A stretch of DNA of 64,000 nucleotides from Luteibacter rhizovicinus DSM 16549 (GCF_001887595.1 NZ_CP017480.1:1550001-1614000); one strand, 5' to 3'. Counted from the first letter of the stretch, positions 33,357 through 43,304 are shown. Numbers and translations are program-made. The notes: generated by a model from the sequence alone, not told the origin.

Positions 33357-34847
33357 TCAGAACCGGTACATACCGTTGAGGGTGAGTTCGTTACCCGAGG
33401 TCTTTTCGCGGCCAAGGCCGTTGACGGTGGTCGAGTCGAGGTTGGAGTGGATCAATTCCAGGCTGAAATCGAACGGTCCCGTGGTGTATTGCAGGCTGCC
33501 CGCCGTCTGGCGGTTCTTCAGCAGGCCGACGGTGTTGGCGGCACGCCAGCGCAACACGTCGTTCGTGTTGGGCTTGGCCATCGAGGCGAAGCCATACAAG
33601 GTCCAGTGCGAGTCGAACTTGTAACCGGCCTGCAGGTAACCACCCTTCTCCTTGATGTCGCCGAACTGCGAGAGGTTGCCGAAGATCTCGCCGATCGCGT
33701 TGCCGGAGTACACCGCCGTCTTCAGGATGAACTGACCGGGCGTCCACATGCCGCCGAGTTCGACGGCCGTGCTGGAGAGGTTCTTCTTGATCGGCGTCGG
33801 GGTATTGCCCTCGACACCGCTGAGGTCGATCTTGCTGTAATGACCGGCGAGGAACGCGGCCCAGTTGCCGCCCTTGGCGGTCAGGCGTGCTTCGAACTGC
33901 GGCCTGAAGCCCGCATTGCCCTGGGTAAGGAAGTTGTTCGTATCGGTCCCGCCGGCACGACCGTTCCAGGTGCCCTGCAAGGCCGCGATATCCAGCCGCC
34001 ACTTGGTCCCTTCGGCGCCGTGGTTGAGATCCTGCATGAAGATCGCGCCCGGGAAGCGCCAGCCGATCACGCCGCTGCCGTAACCCAGCGGGAAGGCGAT
34101 ATGCGAGAGCGACTGCGGGATGTAATCCAGCGGGAACATCAGGTCCCACATCTGGCCGACGCGGATCGTCGTGCCGGAGTTGGGATTGCTTATATCGAAG
34201 TACGCCTGACGCAGCCGCTGCTCGGGCTGCGAACCCGCGTAGGCACCCGTGCCGTTGAAACCGCCGAAGAAGTCCATCTCGATGCGACCGCTGCCGTTCC
34301 AGTTCTCGTTGAACTTGGCACCGGCGAAGTCGAGCCAGAAGCGCGTGTTGCGGACGTCGACGCCGCTGACCCGGCCATTGGCATGGCCGGCGCCATCCGA
34401 CGGAATCGGGTATTCGGCGTTCTGGCCGTTACCGTAGGTGTAGGCCCGATTCTGGCTGAAGGCGCTGACGTCGATGAAACCGTGCAGGGCCAGCGAGACA
34501 CCCGGCGCGGTGCCGGTGCTGAAGGCTGGCTTCGCCGGTACGGTCGCGACGACCTTCTCGACCTTGCTGACCTTTTCGTCGGTCGCCTGGGCCTGGGTCT
34601 GCGCGGCCTGGGCCGTGGACGTGGCCTGCGTGGTCGCGGCCTTCTGCTCCTGGATCATCGCCTTGAGCTCGGCGAGCTGCTGCTCGAGCGAGTTCACGCG
34701 GGCTTCGAGTTCCGCCTCGTGACTTGTCGTCTTTTTCGATTTCGACTGGGCGTGGGCCATATCCGGCAATGCGGCCATCGGCAGCATCAAGGCGCAGGCG
34801 ACACTCAGGGCGATGGCCTTGCGGCCACCGGAACGGTTCGTCTTCAT
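33357..34847 (-). CDS. DcaP-like outer-membrane porin
   Basis: 496 aa from the second of two adjacent ATGs (34847; GGGGAG spacing favours it over 34850). Signal peptide ending at MAHA. Residues ~40-95 form a coiled coil (HEAELEARVNSLEQQLAELKAMI), as in the trimeric DcaP porin group. The rest is a beta-barrel of alternating strands (LHGFIDVSAFSQNR; NTRFWLDFAGAKF; RQAYFDI) ending in the terminal aromatic strand LTLNGMYRF. It takes up carboxylate-type solutes in related species. First gene of the porin-MHS permease operon, divergent from acs. Confidence 0.85.
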   Translation of the reverse strand: MKTNRSGGRKAIALSVACALMLPMAALPDMAHAQSKSKKTTSHEAELEARVNSLEQQLAELKAMIQEQKAATTQATSTAQAAQTQAQATDEKVSKVEKVVATVPAKPAFSTGTAPGVSLALHGFIDVSAFSQNRAYTYGNGQNAEYPIPSDGAGHANGRVSGVDVRNTRFWLDFAGAKFNENWNGSGRIEMDFFGGFNGTGAYAGSQPEQRLRQAYFDISNPNSGTTIRVGQMWDLMFPLDYIPQSLSHIAFPLGYGSGVIGWRFPGAIFMQDLNHGAEGTKWRLDIAALQGTWNGRAGGTDTNNFLTQGNAGFRPQFEARLTAKGGNWAAFLAGHYSKIDLSGVEGNTPTPIKKNLSSTAVELGGMWTPGQFILKTAVYSGNAIGEIFGNLSQFGDIKEKGGYLQAGYKFDSHWTLYGFASMAKPNTNDVLRWRAANTVGLLKNRQTAGSLQYTTGPFDFSLELIHSNLDSTTVNGLGREKTSGNELTLNGMYRF

Positions 34848-34913
34848 CATGGTCTCCCCAACCATTGGCGAGCCGAGCATGTGACACCCGGGCCCGGGCA
34901 TCCATTCGCCAAA

Positions 34914-34928
34914 GGTCGAACCTCGACC
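34914..34928. promoter_or_regulatory. Inverted repeat between the porin operon and acs
   Basis: GGTCGAACCTCGACC: perfect 6-bp arms GGTCGA/TCGACC around ACC, in the 164-bp divergent control region. It could bind the CrbR-like regulator or another factor; this is a guess from position. Confidence 0.35.
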
Positions 34929-35014
34929 AAAGTCGTAGCAGGGTCGCCATCTTATGTTGCGCCGCGACGTTACACTTCGTGGCATAGCCACAAGCCAATC
35001 TGCAGGAAGAACGC

Positions 35015-36955
35015 ATGTCCGATATCCACCCGGTCGATCCCGCCTTTGCCGCCAGGGCGCATATCCGCAAGGACGACTACCAGCGCATGTATGCCCGGTC
35101 CGTCGAGGATCCCGAGGGCTTCTGGAAAGACATGAGCGGCCGGCTCGATTGGGTCACGCCGCCGACGAAGATCAAGAACGTCTCGTACGACCCCAAGGAC
35201 CTGTACATCAAGTGGTATGAGGACGGCACCCTCAACGTGGCCGCCAACTGCCTGGACCGTCACCTGGAGAAGCGCGGCGACAAGACCGCGATCATCTTCG
35301 AGGGCGACGACCCCAACGAGTCGCGCAGCCTGACCTACCGCGAGCTCCACCGCGAGGTCTGCAAGTTCGCCAACACGCTGAAGAACCTCGGCGTGGCCAA
35401 GGGCGATCGCGTCATCGTCTACTTGCCGATGATCCCGGAGGCCGCGGTGGCCATGCTGGCCTGCGCACGCATCGGCGCCATCCATTCGGTCGTCTTCGGC
35501 GGCTTCTCGCCGGACTCGCTCGCCGGCCGCATCGCGGATTCCGGCGCCAAGCTGGTGATTACTGCCGACGAAGGCTGCCGCGGCGGCAAGAAAATCCCGC
35601 TCAAGGCCAACGTGGACGAGTCGCTCACCCGTCCGCATACCAACAGTGTGGAGACGGTCATCGTCGTTCGCCGGACGGGTGGTGCGATCAACCTGCAGTC
35701 TCCGCGTGACCGCTGGTACCACACCTTGATGGAAGGGCAGTCCACGGACTGCCTGCCGGAGGCGATGAACGCGGAGGATCCGCTGTTCACGCTCTACACC
35801 TCGGGCTCCACGGGCCTGCCAAAGGGCGTGCTGCACACCAGTGGCGGCTATCTCGTCTATGCGAGCATGACCCACGAGCTGATTTTCGACGTCCGCGAAG
35901 ACGACGTTTACTGGTGCACGGCCGACGTGGGCTGGATCACCGGCCACAGCTACGTGGTCTACGGGCCGCTCGCCAACGGCGCGACCGTGGTGATGTTCGA
36001 TGGCGTGCCCAACTATCCGGATTTCAGCCGCTTCTGGCAGGTCGTCGACAAGCACCAGGTCACCCTGTTCTACACGGCACCGACCGCCATCCGCGCGCTC
36101 ATGCGCGAGGGCGAGGAACCGGTGAAGAAGACCTCGCGCAAGTCCCTGCGCCTGCTCGGCACGGTCGGCGAGCCGATCAACCCCGAAGCCTGGAACTGGT
36201 ATTACCGCGTGGTGGGCGACGAACGCTGCCCGATCGTCGACACCTGGTGGCAGACCGAAACCGGCGGCATCCTCATCACGCCGCTACCCGGTGCGACCGA
36301 CCTGAAACCGGGCTCGGCGACACTGCCGTTCTTCGGCATCACGCCCGCCATCGTGGATACCGATGGCAAGCCGCAGGAAGGCGCATGCAGCGGCAATCTG
36401 GTCATCACCGATTCCTGGCCCGGCCAGATGCGCACGGTGTATGGCGATCACCAGCGCTTCGTCGATACCTACTTCAAGACCTATCCGGGTAACTACTTCA
36501 CGGGTGACGGCGCACGTCGCGACGAAGACGGCTACTACTGGATCACCGGCCGCGTGGACGATGTGATCAACGTCTCGGGTCATCGCATCGGTACGGCCGA
36601 AGTGGAAAGTGCACTGGTCGCCAATCACAAGGTGGCCGAAGCCGCCGTGGTCGGCTGCCACCACGACATCAAGGGCCAGGGCATCTACGCCTATGTCACC
36701 CTGGTCGCGGGCGAGACCGGCAGCGAGGAGCTGCGCAAAGAACTCATCGCCGGCGTACGCAAGGAAATCGGTCCGATCGCCGTACCGGATTTCCTGCAGT
36801 GGGCACCGGGTTTACCGAAGACACGTTCGGGCAAGATCATGCGTCGCATCCTGCGCAAGATTGCCGAGAACCAGCCCGACCAGCTGGGCGACATCTCGAC
36901 GCTCGCCGATCCTTCGGTGGTGAAGAGCCTGGTGGAAGAACGACTGATCAAGTAG
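35015..36955 (+). CDS. acs: Acetyl-CoA synthetase
   Basis: 646 aa, the usual length. Converts acetate, ATP and CoA to acetyl-CoA through acetyl-AMP. ANL-superfamily motifs: [14 protein letters not shown] (P-loop), [28 protein letters not shown], and the acetylation-regulated lysine in [12 protein letters not shown] near residue 609. RBS GCAGGAAG precedes the ATG. It is followed after 6 bp by the CrbR-like regulator and lies opposite a porin/permease operon, so uptake, activation and control are encoded together. Confidence 0.96.
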   Translation: MSDIHPVDPAFAARAHIRKDDYQRMYARSVEDPEGFWKDMSGRLDWVTPPTKIKNVSYDPKDLYIKWYEDGTLNVAANCLDRHLEKRGDKTAIIFEGDDPNESRSLTYRELHREVCKFANTLKNLGVAKGDRVIVYLPMIPEAAVAMLACARIGAIHSVVFGGFSPDSLAGRIADSGAKLVITADEGCRGGKKIPLKANVDESLTRPHTNSVETVIVVRRTGGAINLQSPRDRWYHTLMEGQSTDCLPEAMNAEDPLFTLYTSGSTGLPKGVLHTSGGYLVYASMTHELIFDVREDDVYWCTADVGWITGHSYVVYGPLANGATVVMFDGVPNYPDFSRFWQVVDKHQVTLFYTAPTAIRALMREGEEPVKKTSRKSLRLLGTVGEPINPEAWNWYYRVVGDERCPIVDTWWQTETGGILITPLPGATDLKPGSATLPFFGITPAIVDTDGKPQEGACSGNLVITDSWPGQMRTVYGDHQRFVDTYFKTYPGNYFTGDGARRDEDGYYWITGRVDDVINVSGHRIGTAEVESALVANHKVAEAAVVGCHHDIKGQGIYAYVTLVAGETGSEELRKELIAGVRKEIGPIAVPDFLQWAPGLPKTRSGKIMRRILRKIAENQPDQLGDISTLADPSVVKSLVEERLIK

Positions 36956-36961
36956 CACTCC

Positions 36962-37630
36962 ATGTCCGATGTCCTGATCGCCGACGACCATCCGCTGTTC
37001 CGTGACGCCTTGCAGCGTGCGGTCCTGGCAGCGTTGCCTGATGCCACGGTGCACACGGCGGACAGCGTGCCGGCCTTGTTTGCCCTGATTGAATCGCTGC
37101 CCGACGCCGACCTGCTATTGATGGACCTGCATATGCCGGGTGCGCGCGGCTACTCCGCGCTCGCCCACATACGCGGCCAGTATCCCGGCCTGCCCACCAT
37201 TGTGGTCTCCGGCCACGAGGAGGCGCAGGTGGCCCGGCGCGCGTTAGCGCATGGCGCCTCCGCGTACATTCCAAAGTCGGCGGCGGTGGACGATATCGTC
37301 GAGGCCGTGCGGGCCGTGCTCGATGGCGACGTGTGGCTTCCGCACAAGCTGGTCGGCGGCAGCGTCGAGCTGAAACCCGACGAGGCAGCCGTGGCAGCAC
37401 GCGTTGCCTCGCTCACGCCGCAACAATTCCGCGTGCTCAACATGATCGCCGAAGGCCTCCTCAACAAGCAGATCGCCTACGAACTCACGGTGTCTGAAGC
37501 GACGGTCAAGGCACACATGACCGCGATCATGCGCAAGCTCGGCGTGTCGAACCGAACCCAGGTGGCGCTCGCCGCAAGTCATCTCGACGTGGAGAGGGAA
37601 GCGTTTCCCAACAACGCCCCGGAAGCCTGA
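36962..37630 (+). CDS. crbR: LuxR-type response regulator, CrbR/ErdR-like
   Basis: 222 aa. Receiver domain residues 1-120 with Asp8, Asp9, phospho-acceptor Asp55 (LLLMDLHMPG) and Lys in AYIPKSAA. NarL/LuxR helix-turn-helix at ~150-215 (LTPQQFRVLNMIAEGLLNKQ; VSEATVKAHMTAIMRKLGV). CrbR (ErdR, in pseudomonads) activates acs in response to the SLC5-type kinase CrbS. It is immediately downstream of acs (6 bp) and convergent with a CrbS-like kinase gene. Assignment rests on this architecture and context. Confidence 0.85.
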   Translation: MSDVLIADDHPLFRDALQRAVLAALPDATVHTADSVPALFALIESLPDADLLLMDLHMPGARGYSALAHIRGQYPGLPTIVVSGHEEAQVARRALAHGASAYIPKSAAVDDIVEAVRAVLDGDVWLPHKLVGGSVELKPDEAAVAARVASLTPQQFRVLNMIAEGLLNKQIAYELTVSEATVKAHMTAIMRKLGVSNRTQVALAASHLDVEREAFPNNAPEA

Positions 37631-37638
37631 CGGCTCTG

Positions 37639-40600
37639 TCAGGCCGCGTTTGTCCCGGCGCGTTTCACCAACGCAACCAGGAGAGCACGAAGCGCCGCCG
37701 GGCGCACCGGCTTGTGCAGCAAGGGATAACCCAACGCTCGCGCGCGCTGCTTCAGTTCCGTGCTTCCATCCGCCGTGACCATCGCTGCCGGCGGTAGCGT
37801 TCCGAGCTTTTCACCGAGGACGCGCAGTGCGGCCAGACCATCCATGTCGTCGCTCAAATGGTAGTCGGCGAGGATCAGGTCGACGTGCGTGGTCGACAAG
37901 GTGTGCAACGCACCGTCGACATCGATGGCCACGCGGCAGTCCACGCCCCAGCGACCCAACAACGCCTTCATGCCCTCGAGAATGGTTTCATCGTTGTCGA
38001 TGCAGAGGACGGTCAACGGCAATTGTTCACCGCCACCGGGACGCGCCATCGCCGGCGCGCGCTTGCGCGATACCTGCGCTGTGCGCGGCACCGAAATACT
38101 GAAGCAGCTTCCGCGACCGACGCGCGATTGCAGGGCCAGGCGATGATGAAGAATGCCGGCCAGACGATCGCAGATGGAGAGTCCCAACCCGAGTCCTTTC
38201 TCACCCCAGGGTGACGGACGCTCCAGTCGCTGGAACTCGCCGAAGACGCGCACCTGCTGTTCGTTCGCTATCCCGGGTCCTGTATCCCACACTTCGATGC
38301 GGATCTCGTCGCCGTGCCGGCGCGCGCCCAACAGCACACCACCGACGCGCGTGTAGCGCAGGGCGTTGGACAGGAAGTTGGCAACGATACGGCGAAGTAA
38401 CTGCGCATCGGAACGTACCGACAGGGTCGTCGGCACGACATGCAGGCTCAGTCCGCGTTGCTCGGCGACCACGGCGAATTGCTGTCGCAGCGAATCGAAC
38501 AGGTCGGCGAGCGCGAACGGCGCGACCTCCGGGCGATAACTTCCCGCGTCCAGTCGCGACACGTCGAGTAGCGCATCCAGCAAATCTTCAGCTGCACGAA
38601 ACGAGGCATCGATACGTTCGGCGAGCTGCGCCACATCGCTGTCGAGGCCGGGATGCTGACGCAGGGCGGAGGTGAACAGGCGCGCGGCGTTGAGCGGTTG
38701 CAGCAGGTCGTGACTGGCAGCGGCGAGGAATCGCGTCTTCGACGCGTTCGCGGCTTCGGCCTCGCGGCGGGCGATCGCCGTCGCGGTCAAAGCCTCGGAC
38801 AGTTCGGCCGTGCGCACTTCGACGCGTTGCTCGAGCGTCTCGTTGGCATCGATCAGTGCCTGTTCGACCGACTTGTATGCGGTGACATCGGTGAACGTCG
38901 TGACGAAGCCACCGCCCGGCAGCGCACGTCCACGCATTTCAATCACGGTGCCGTCGGGTCGAATGCGCTGAAAAACATGCGGCGACCCAGCGCGCATGTA
39001 GCGGATACGCTTGCCGACGTGCTCGTCCACTTCGCCCGGACCGCATTCACCGTGTTCGGCATTCCAGCGGATCAGGTCCGCGACGGGGAGACCGACATAG
39101 ACCATGCCTTCCGGATAATCGAACAACTCGACATAGCGTCGGTTCCAGGCGACCAGCCGCATCTCGCCATCGACCACGCTGATGCCTTGCGACACATTCT
39201 CGAGCGTGGTCGACAGGAGCTCGCGATTGAAGCGCAGCTCCTGGGACGCTTCGTCCATCAAGGCCATTGCCTCGGCGATATCCAGACCGGTGCCTGACAA
39301 GGCGCCCATCAGGATGCGCCGGGCGCTCGCCGCACCGACCGCGCTGGCCAGCAGGCGCTCGGTGAACTGGATCAACGGCCGGTCTGCCGAATCCGTCGGT
39401 GTCAGCGTAACGCCGTGACGTTCGCCGTACTCGTTGAACGCACGGGCGGTGACCCGCTCGCCGACGATACGGCCGGCGATCGTCCCCAGGTCCCGCACGG
39501 TAACGCGACCTTTCCAGTCGCCTGCGCCCGTGACGCTGCGCACGTAGGGGTCGACGAACAGGGCGGCATGCAGACGCTCGGCGACGCTTGGCCTGAAACG
39601 TAGCGAGATGAAGACCAGGCATGAAACATTGAACAGCAGGGACCAGAAGGTGCCGTGAGTGACCGGTTCCCAACCACTGAGGTGGAAGAGTTCGTTCGGC
39701 TTGAGCCAGCTCATGCCAAAGGGCCCGTTATCGACCCAGCCGCTACGCATCCATCCTGCACGCGTCATCGCGGGGAACAGGAGCGTGTATGCCCAGACGA
39801 CGAATCCGGCCAGCAGTCCGACGTAGACGCCGACGCGACTCGCGCCACGCCAATACAAGGCCGACACGATCGCCGGCGCGAATTGCGCCACCGCGGCGAA
39901 GGAGAGCAGGCCGGTCGCAGCGAGATTCTCGGCGTTGGCGATGATGCGGTAGTAGACGTAGGCGAGCGCGGCGAGGACGACGATGGAGACGCGACGGACG
40001 AGAAGCACGATGCCGGAGAGATCGCCGCGCCGCTCGAGATCGAATCGACGGATGCGCAGCAACGCCGGCATGACCAGGTCGTTGCTTATCATCGTCGCCA
40101 GCGCGACCGCTGCGACGATCACCATGCCGGTGGCTGCGGAGAAGCCGCCGACAAACGCGAGGAGGGCGATGCCGCTGTCGCCCAGCGCGATGGGCAGGTT
40201 CAATACCCATGCGTCGACGTGAGCGTTGGTCACCTGGGGAAGGCTGAGACCGGCGCTGACGATGGGAAGGACGGCTGCCGAAATCAACACCATATAGAGC
40301 GGGAACAACCAGCGCGCCTTGCGCAGGTCGCGCGGATCTTCGCACTCGACCACGCCGATCTGGAACTGCCGGGGGAGACAGAACATCGCGCAGAACGCGA
40401 GCAGGGTCTGCGCGACGAAGCCGGGCGGCATGCTGCCTTTTTCGATCTGCAGCACGGGCGCATGCAGGGTCTGCGCGATGCCCGGCCCGTGCAGATAGGC
40501 ATAGACACCGATGGCGACGAAGGCGAGCAGTTTGACCAGCGACTCCACCGCCACGGCGAGCATCAGGCCGTGATGGTGCTCGGTCGCATCGATGTTGCGC

Positions 40601-41124
40601 GTGCCGAACAGGATCGCAAACACGGCGAGCAGGGCGGCGCACCATAGCGCCGTGTCGCCGAACCACCAGGCCGAGTTGCCCGCGCCGAGCACGGCGAAGG
40701 ACATGGCCACCGCTTTGAATTGCAACGCGATGTACGGAATGATCGCGACAACGGCGATGATCGCGACGAGGGCCGCGAGGCCATGCGACTTGCCGAAGCG
40801 CGCCGCGATGAAATCGGCAATGGACGTGATGTTGCGTTGTCGGGCAACCAGCACCAGGCGCTCGAGCAAGCCGAAGCCGAAGACGAACAGCAGCAACGGA
40901 CCGAGATAGATCGGCAGGTAAGCCAGGCCCGATCGCGCCGCCGTGCCCACGGCGCCATAGAACGTCCATGAGGAACAATAGACGGCCAGGGCGAGGCTAT
41001 AGACGAGCGGCCGCAACCTGGGCTGGCGAGGGTAGAGCGGCCGACGGTCGCCAACATAGGCAATAGCGAACAACATGCCGACATAGGCAAGCGCGACCAG
41101 CAGCAAAAGCCAGCCTGCGATCAC
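37639..41124 (-). CDS. crbS: SLC5-linked hybrid sensor histidine kinase, CrbS-like
   Basis: 1161 aa from GTG 41124 (GGAG upstream). Residues 1-~500 are a sodium:solute symporter (SLC5) with about 13 helices (SSWTFYGAVGTAARSGLAYLP; QRNITSIADFIAARFGKSHG, each shown in part). Then a STAC-like linker, a PAS domain (~655-770: NVSQGISVVDGEMRLVAWN), HisKA with phospho-His in FLAAASHDLLQPLNAARL, HATPase (NFLSNALRYT; DTGPGIANEQ; GLGLGLSICD) and a C-terminal receiver with Asp in LILADYHL. This is the CrbS layout; CrbS signals to CrbR to switch on acs. The solute it senses is unproved. Confidence 0.9.
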   Translation of the reverse strand: MIAGWLLLLVALAYVGMLFAIAYVGDRRPLYPRQPRLRPLVYSLALAVYCSSWTFYGAVGTAARSGLAYLPIYLGPLLLFVFGFGLLERLVLVARQRNITSIADFIAARFGKSHGLAALVAIIAVVAIIPYIALQFKAVAMSFAVLGAGNSAWWFGDTALWCAALLAVFAILFGTRNIDATEHHHGLMLAVAVESLVKLLAFVAIGVYAYLHGPGIAQTLHAPVLQIEKGSMPPGFVAQTLLAFCAMFCLPRQFQIGVVECEDPRDLRKARWLFPLYMVLISAAVLPIVSAGLSLPQVTNAHVDAWVLNLPIALGDSGIALLAFVGGFSAATGMVIVAAVALATMISNDLVMPALLRIRRFDLERRGDLSGIVLLVRRVSIVVLAALAYVYYRIIANAENLAATGLLSFAAVAQFAPAIVSALYWRGASRVGVYVGLLAGFVVWAYTLLFPAMTRAGWMRSGWVDNGPFGMSWLKPNELFHLSGWEPVTHGTFWSLLFNVSCLVFISLRFRPSVAERLHAALFVDPYVRSVTGAGDWKGRVTVRDLGTIAGRIVGERVTARAFNEYGERHGVTLTPTDSADRPLIQFTERLLASAVGAASARRILMGALSGTGLDIAEAMALMDEASQELRFNRELLSTTLENVSQGISVVDGEMRLVAWNRRYVELFDYPEGMVYVGLPVADLIRWNAEHGECGPGEVDEHVGKRIRYMRAGSPHVFQRIRPDGTVIEMRGRALPGGGFVTTFTDVTAYKSVEQALIDANETLEQRVEVRTAELSEALTATAIARREAEAANASKTRFLAAASHDLLQPLNAARLFTSALRQHPGLDSDVAQLAERIDASFRAAEDLLDALLDVSRLDAGSYRPEVAPFALADLFDSLRQQFAVVAEQRGLSLHVVPTTLSVRSDAQLLRRIVANFLSNALRYTRVGGVLLGARRHGDEIRIEVWDTGPGIANEQQVRVFGEFQRLERPSPWGEKGLGLGLSICDRLAGILHHRLALQSRVGRGSCFSISVPRTAQVSRKRAPAMARPGGGEQLPLTVLCIDNDETILEGMKALLGRWGVDCRVAIDVDGALHTLSTTHVDLILADYHLSDDMDGLAALRVLGEKLGTLPPAAMVTADGSTELKQRARALGYPLLHKPVRPAALRALLVALVKRAGTNAA

Positions 41125-41186
41125 GATGAGTGCTCCGCGTTCTGTACGACCCTGATTCTAGGGCCTCGCGCGAATAGAATGCGCAA

Positions 41187-41816
41187 ATGACTTCGACCCT
41201 TGCCGATGTGCCACCGCTCGCCGATGACGAGATCCATGTCTGGCAGACCGCGTGGAGCGCCGACCGCGGCGAGCTGCCCTTCACATCCCTGCTGGCGGCG
41301 TATGCCGGCCCGGGCGCGCCCGCGGTGGTGCGTGGCGAACACGGGAAGCCGCATTTCCCGGGTGCCTTCGGCAGCCTTGGGTTCAACTGGTCCCACAGTG
41401 GCGAGAGGGCGTTGTTCGCCGTGGGCCGCGGTCGGGAAGGCTTCGAGATCGGTGTGGACGTCGAGCGCGTTCGGCCCAGGCCACGGGCGCTTGAGCTGGC
41501 GACACGCTTCTTTGCCCCCGACGAAACGGCCATGTTGGCATCGTTGCCGGAGGCGCTTCGACTGCGCGCCTTCCTCCGTTTGTGGACCGCCAAGGAAGCC
41601 GTATTGAAGGCTAACGGCGGCGGCCTGTCATACGGACTGCATCGCGTGGCTTTTAGGCTGGACGACGCATCGGTGGTACCGGTCGCTTTCGAGGGTGAGA
41701 TCGGACCGGCTTCCGCGTGGGGGATCGATGCCCTCGATATGGGGGACGATTGTCTTGCCGCGGTGGCATGGCGCGGAAGTGAGCGCAGGATCCGCGTCTT
41801 CACATATGCGCTTTGA
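41187..41816 (+). CDS. 4'-phosphopantetheinyl transferase, Sfp type
   Basis: 209 aa. Transfers phosphopantetheine from CoA to a Ser of carrier proteins. Signatures: GVDVERVRPRP (Mg-binding Asp and Glu), FFAPDETAML, and WTAKEAVLKANGGGLS. The N-terminal half has HGKPHF (GEHGKPHFPG), and FNWSHSGERALFAV before the core, as in Sfp/AcpT-like enzymes. Carrier-protein partner unknown; there is no NRPS/PKS gene in the window. Stands alone between crbS (divergent) and the pdxJ leader. Confidence 0.87.
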   Translation: MTSTLADVPPLADDEIHVWQTAWSADRGELPFTSLLAAYAGPGAPAVVRGEHGKPHFPGAFGSLGFNWSHSGERALFAVGRGREGFEIGVDVERVRPRPRALELATRFFAPDETAMLASLPEALRLRAFLRLWTAKEAVLKANGGGLSYGLHRVAFRLDDASVVPVAFEGEIGPASAWGIDALDMGDDCLAAVAWRGSERRIRVFTYAL

Positions 41817-41920
41817 ACCTTTTCTCATCGAGATGTGTCTGATGTTCTGTGAGTGCGCGTGTGTGTGTGTGAGCCGTGCGCCAGATGGAGTGGGCGCGTT
41901 ATGCTGGGACGACAGTCATT

Positions 41921-41952
41921 ACGCACGTCGCGATGGCGACGTGCGTTTTTTT
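41921..41952 (+). terminator. Strong terminator-like hairpin directly before pdxJ
   Basis: Stem ACGCACGTCGC (41921-41931), loop GATG, perfect complementary arm GCGACGTGCGT (41936-41946), then seven T. It ends 12 bp before the pdxJ ATG. It could end the phosphopantetheinyl transferase transcript or a small RNA, or act as an attenuator for pdxJ. Confidence 0.75.
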
Positions 41953-41963
41953 ATGGATAAACG

Positions 41964-42707
41964 ATGACCCTACTCAGCGTAAACCTGAACAAGATCGCCG
42001 TCCTGCGCAACTCGCGCGGCGGCCACGAGCCGGACATCGCGACGGCCGCCAACACCTGTATCGACGCCGGTTGCGGTGGGCTCACCGTCCACCCGCGCCC
42101 CGACATGCGCCACGTCACGCCGTCGGATGTTCGTACCCTGGCTGGCTTGTTGCGCGGCCGTGTCGAATACAACATCGAAGGCAATCCGTTTGCCGGTCCG
42201 CGCGGTGCCTATCCCGGCCTGATCGAACTGGCGCGCGAGGTGCGGCCGACGCAGGTCACGCTCGTCCCCGACGGCGACGGGCAGATCACCTCCGATCACG
42301 GCTTCGACCTGACCAGGGACATCGAGACGCTCAAGCCGGTGGTCGCGGCGTTTCGCGAACTCGGGTGCCGTGTCAGCGTCTTCGTCGACGCCGGCGGCGA
42401 GGGTTTTGCCGAGGCTGCCGCGATCGGTGTCCAACGCATCGAGCTTTACACCGGCCCCTATGCTGAAGCTTTCGCGGAAGGCGACGCGCGCAAGGAGCTC
42501 GCGTCGTTCGCAGACACCGCGCAGAGAGCGCAGAGGGCAGGCGTGGCGGTCAACGCCGGTCACGACCTGAGCCAGGCGAACCTCGGTACGTTCAAGTCGG
42601 CGATTCCCGGCCTGGCTGAGGTATCGATTGGGCACGCGCTGATCAGCGAGGCGCTGTACGAAGGCCTGTCGAAGACCGTCAAGAACTACCTCGACATCCT
42701 GTCCTAA
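41964..42707 (+). CDS. pdxJ: Pyridoxine 5'-phosphate synthase
   Basis: 247 aa TIM barrel, the normal length. Condenses 1-deoxy-D-xylulose 5-phosphate with aminoacetone 3-phosphate to make pyridoxine 5'-phosphate (vitamin B6 pathway). Conserved pieces: [18 protein letters not shown] with catalytic/phosphate-binding residues, [58 protein letters not shown] and [11 protein letters not shown]. The RBS is weak (GGA 6 bp upstream) because the terminator-like hairpin occupies the leader. An upstream in-frame-terminating frame ends in an ATGA overlap with its start. Confidence 0.95.
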   Translation: MTLLSVNLNKIAVLRNSRGGHEPDIATAANTCIDAGCGGLTVHPRPDMRHVTPSDVRTLAGLLRGRVEYNIEGNPFAGPRGAYPGLIELAREVRPTQVTLVPDGDGQITSDHGFDLTRDIETLKPVVAAFRELGCRVSVFVDAGGEGFAEAAAIGVQRIELYTGPYAEAFAEGDARKELASFADTAQRAQRAGVAVNAGHDLSQANLGTFKSAIPGLAEVSIGHALISEALYEGLSKTVKNYLDILS

Positions 42708-42722
42708 GGCGCCGCCTGCCGT

Positions 42723-42805
42723 TGTAGGAGCCGATTCATCGGCGATCCCGCGGCAGCGGGCCAGGGTGAGGCAAGCACCCGATCGCCGATGAATCGGCTC
42801 CCACA
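42723..42805. repeat. REP-like inverted pair
   Basis: Two units in opposite orientation: TGTAGGAGCCGATTCATCGG (42723-42742, with CGAT after) and GATCGCCGATGAATCGGCTC (42781-42800, with CCACA after). The pair can fold into a long cruciform. It lies in the gap between convergent pdxJ and exbD2. Confidence 0.8.
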
Positions 42806-42840
42806 GAAAGCAGGGTTTCCGCCCCCCAGTTAGCGGACAT

Positions 42841-42868
42841 AAAAAAACCCCGCCGAAGCGGGGTTTTT
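42841..42868. terminator. Bidirectional intrinsic terminator for pdxJ and the tonB operon
   Basis: Stem ACCCCGC/GCGGGGT, CGAA loop, flanked by seven A on the left and five T on the right, so it can act in both directions. It is 24 bp after the exbD2 stop. Confidence 0.85.
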
Positions 42869-42891
42869 CAGTTCTTACCGGACGACCGCCA

Positions 42892-43299
42892 TCAGTTCGA
42901 GTTAACGAAACCGATCTTGGTCAGGCCCTGGCCCTTGGCGTCGGAAAGCACGCGTGCCACGACCTCGTACTGAGCCGCGTCATCCGCATCGATCTGCAGT
43001 TCCGGCTGGTTCGACTGCTGGGCGATCACCGCGATCTGAGCCTTGAGGCCCAGTTCGTCAACCGGCGTATCGTTCCAATAGAGCGAGCCATCCTGGCGAA
43101 TCTGCAAACGGACGGGATCCGGCGGATTCTCTGGGTTGACGACGTTCGGATTCGGCTGCGGAAGATCGATCTTGATCTTATGCGACAGCATCGGAGCCGT
43201 AATCATGAAGATGATGAGGAGCACCAGCATGACGTCGACGAGCGGCGTCACGTTGATGTCGGCCATCGGGCCACCAGAGTTGCCTGAGGAGAATGCCAT
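42892..43299 (-). CDS. exbD2: ExbD-type energy-transduction protein, second copy
   Basis: 135 aa, one N-terminal membrane helix. Signature INVTPLVDVMLVLLIIFMIT with the proton-relaying Asp. The periplasmic part resembles ExbD1 but differs in sequence (VVNPENPPDPVRLQI). Works with ExbB to energise TonB. Two exbD genes in a row are typical of xanthomonads, where the second has a specialised role. Last gene of the operon, before the bidirectional terminator. Confidence 0.9.
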   Translation of the reverse strand: MAFSSGNSGGPMADINVTPLVDVMLVLLIIFMITAPMLSHKIKIDLPQPNPNVVNPENPPDPVRLQIRQDGSLYWNDTPVDELGLKAQIAVIAQQSNQPELQIDADDAAQYEVVARVLSDAKGQGLTKIGFVNSN

Positions 43300-43304
43300 G
43301 TTCG

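Noticed and set aside
41859..41870. Short GT dinucleotide repeat as a phase-variation site
   Set aside because: Only six units, in a non-coding or doubtful leader frame; too short to claim.
42723..42805. CRISPR repeats
   Set aside because: Only two units in opposite orientation with no equal-length spacers; they belong to the REP-like family.
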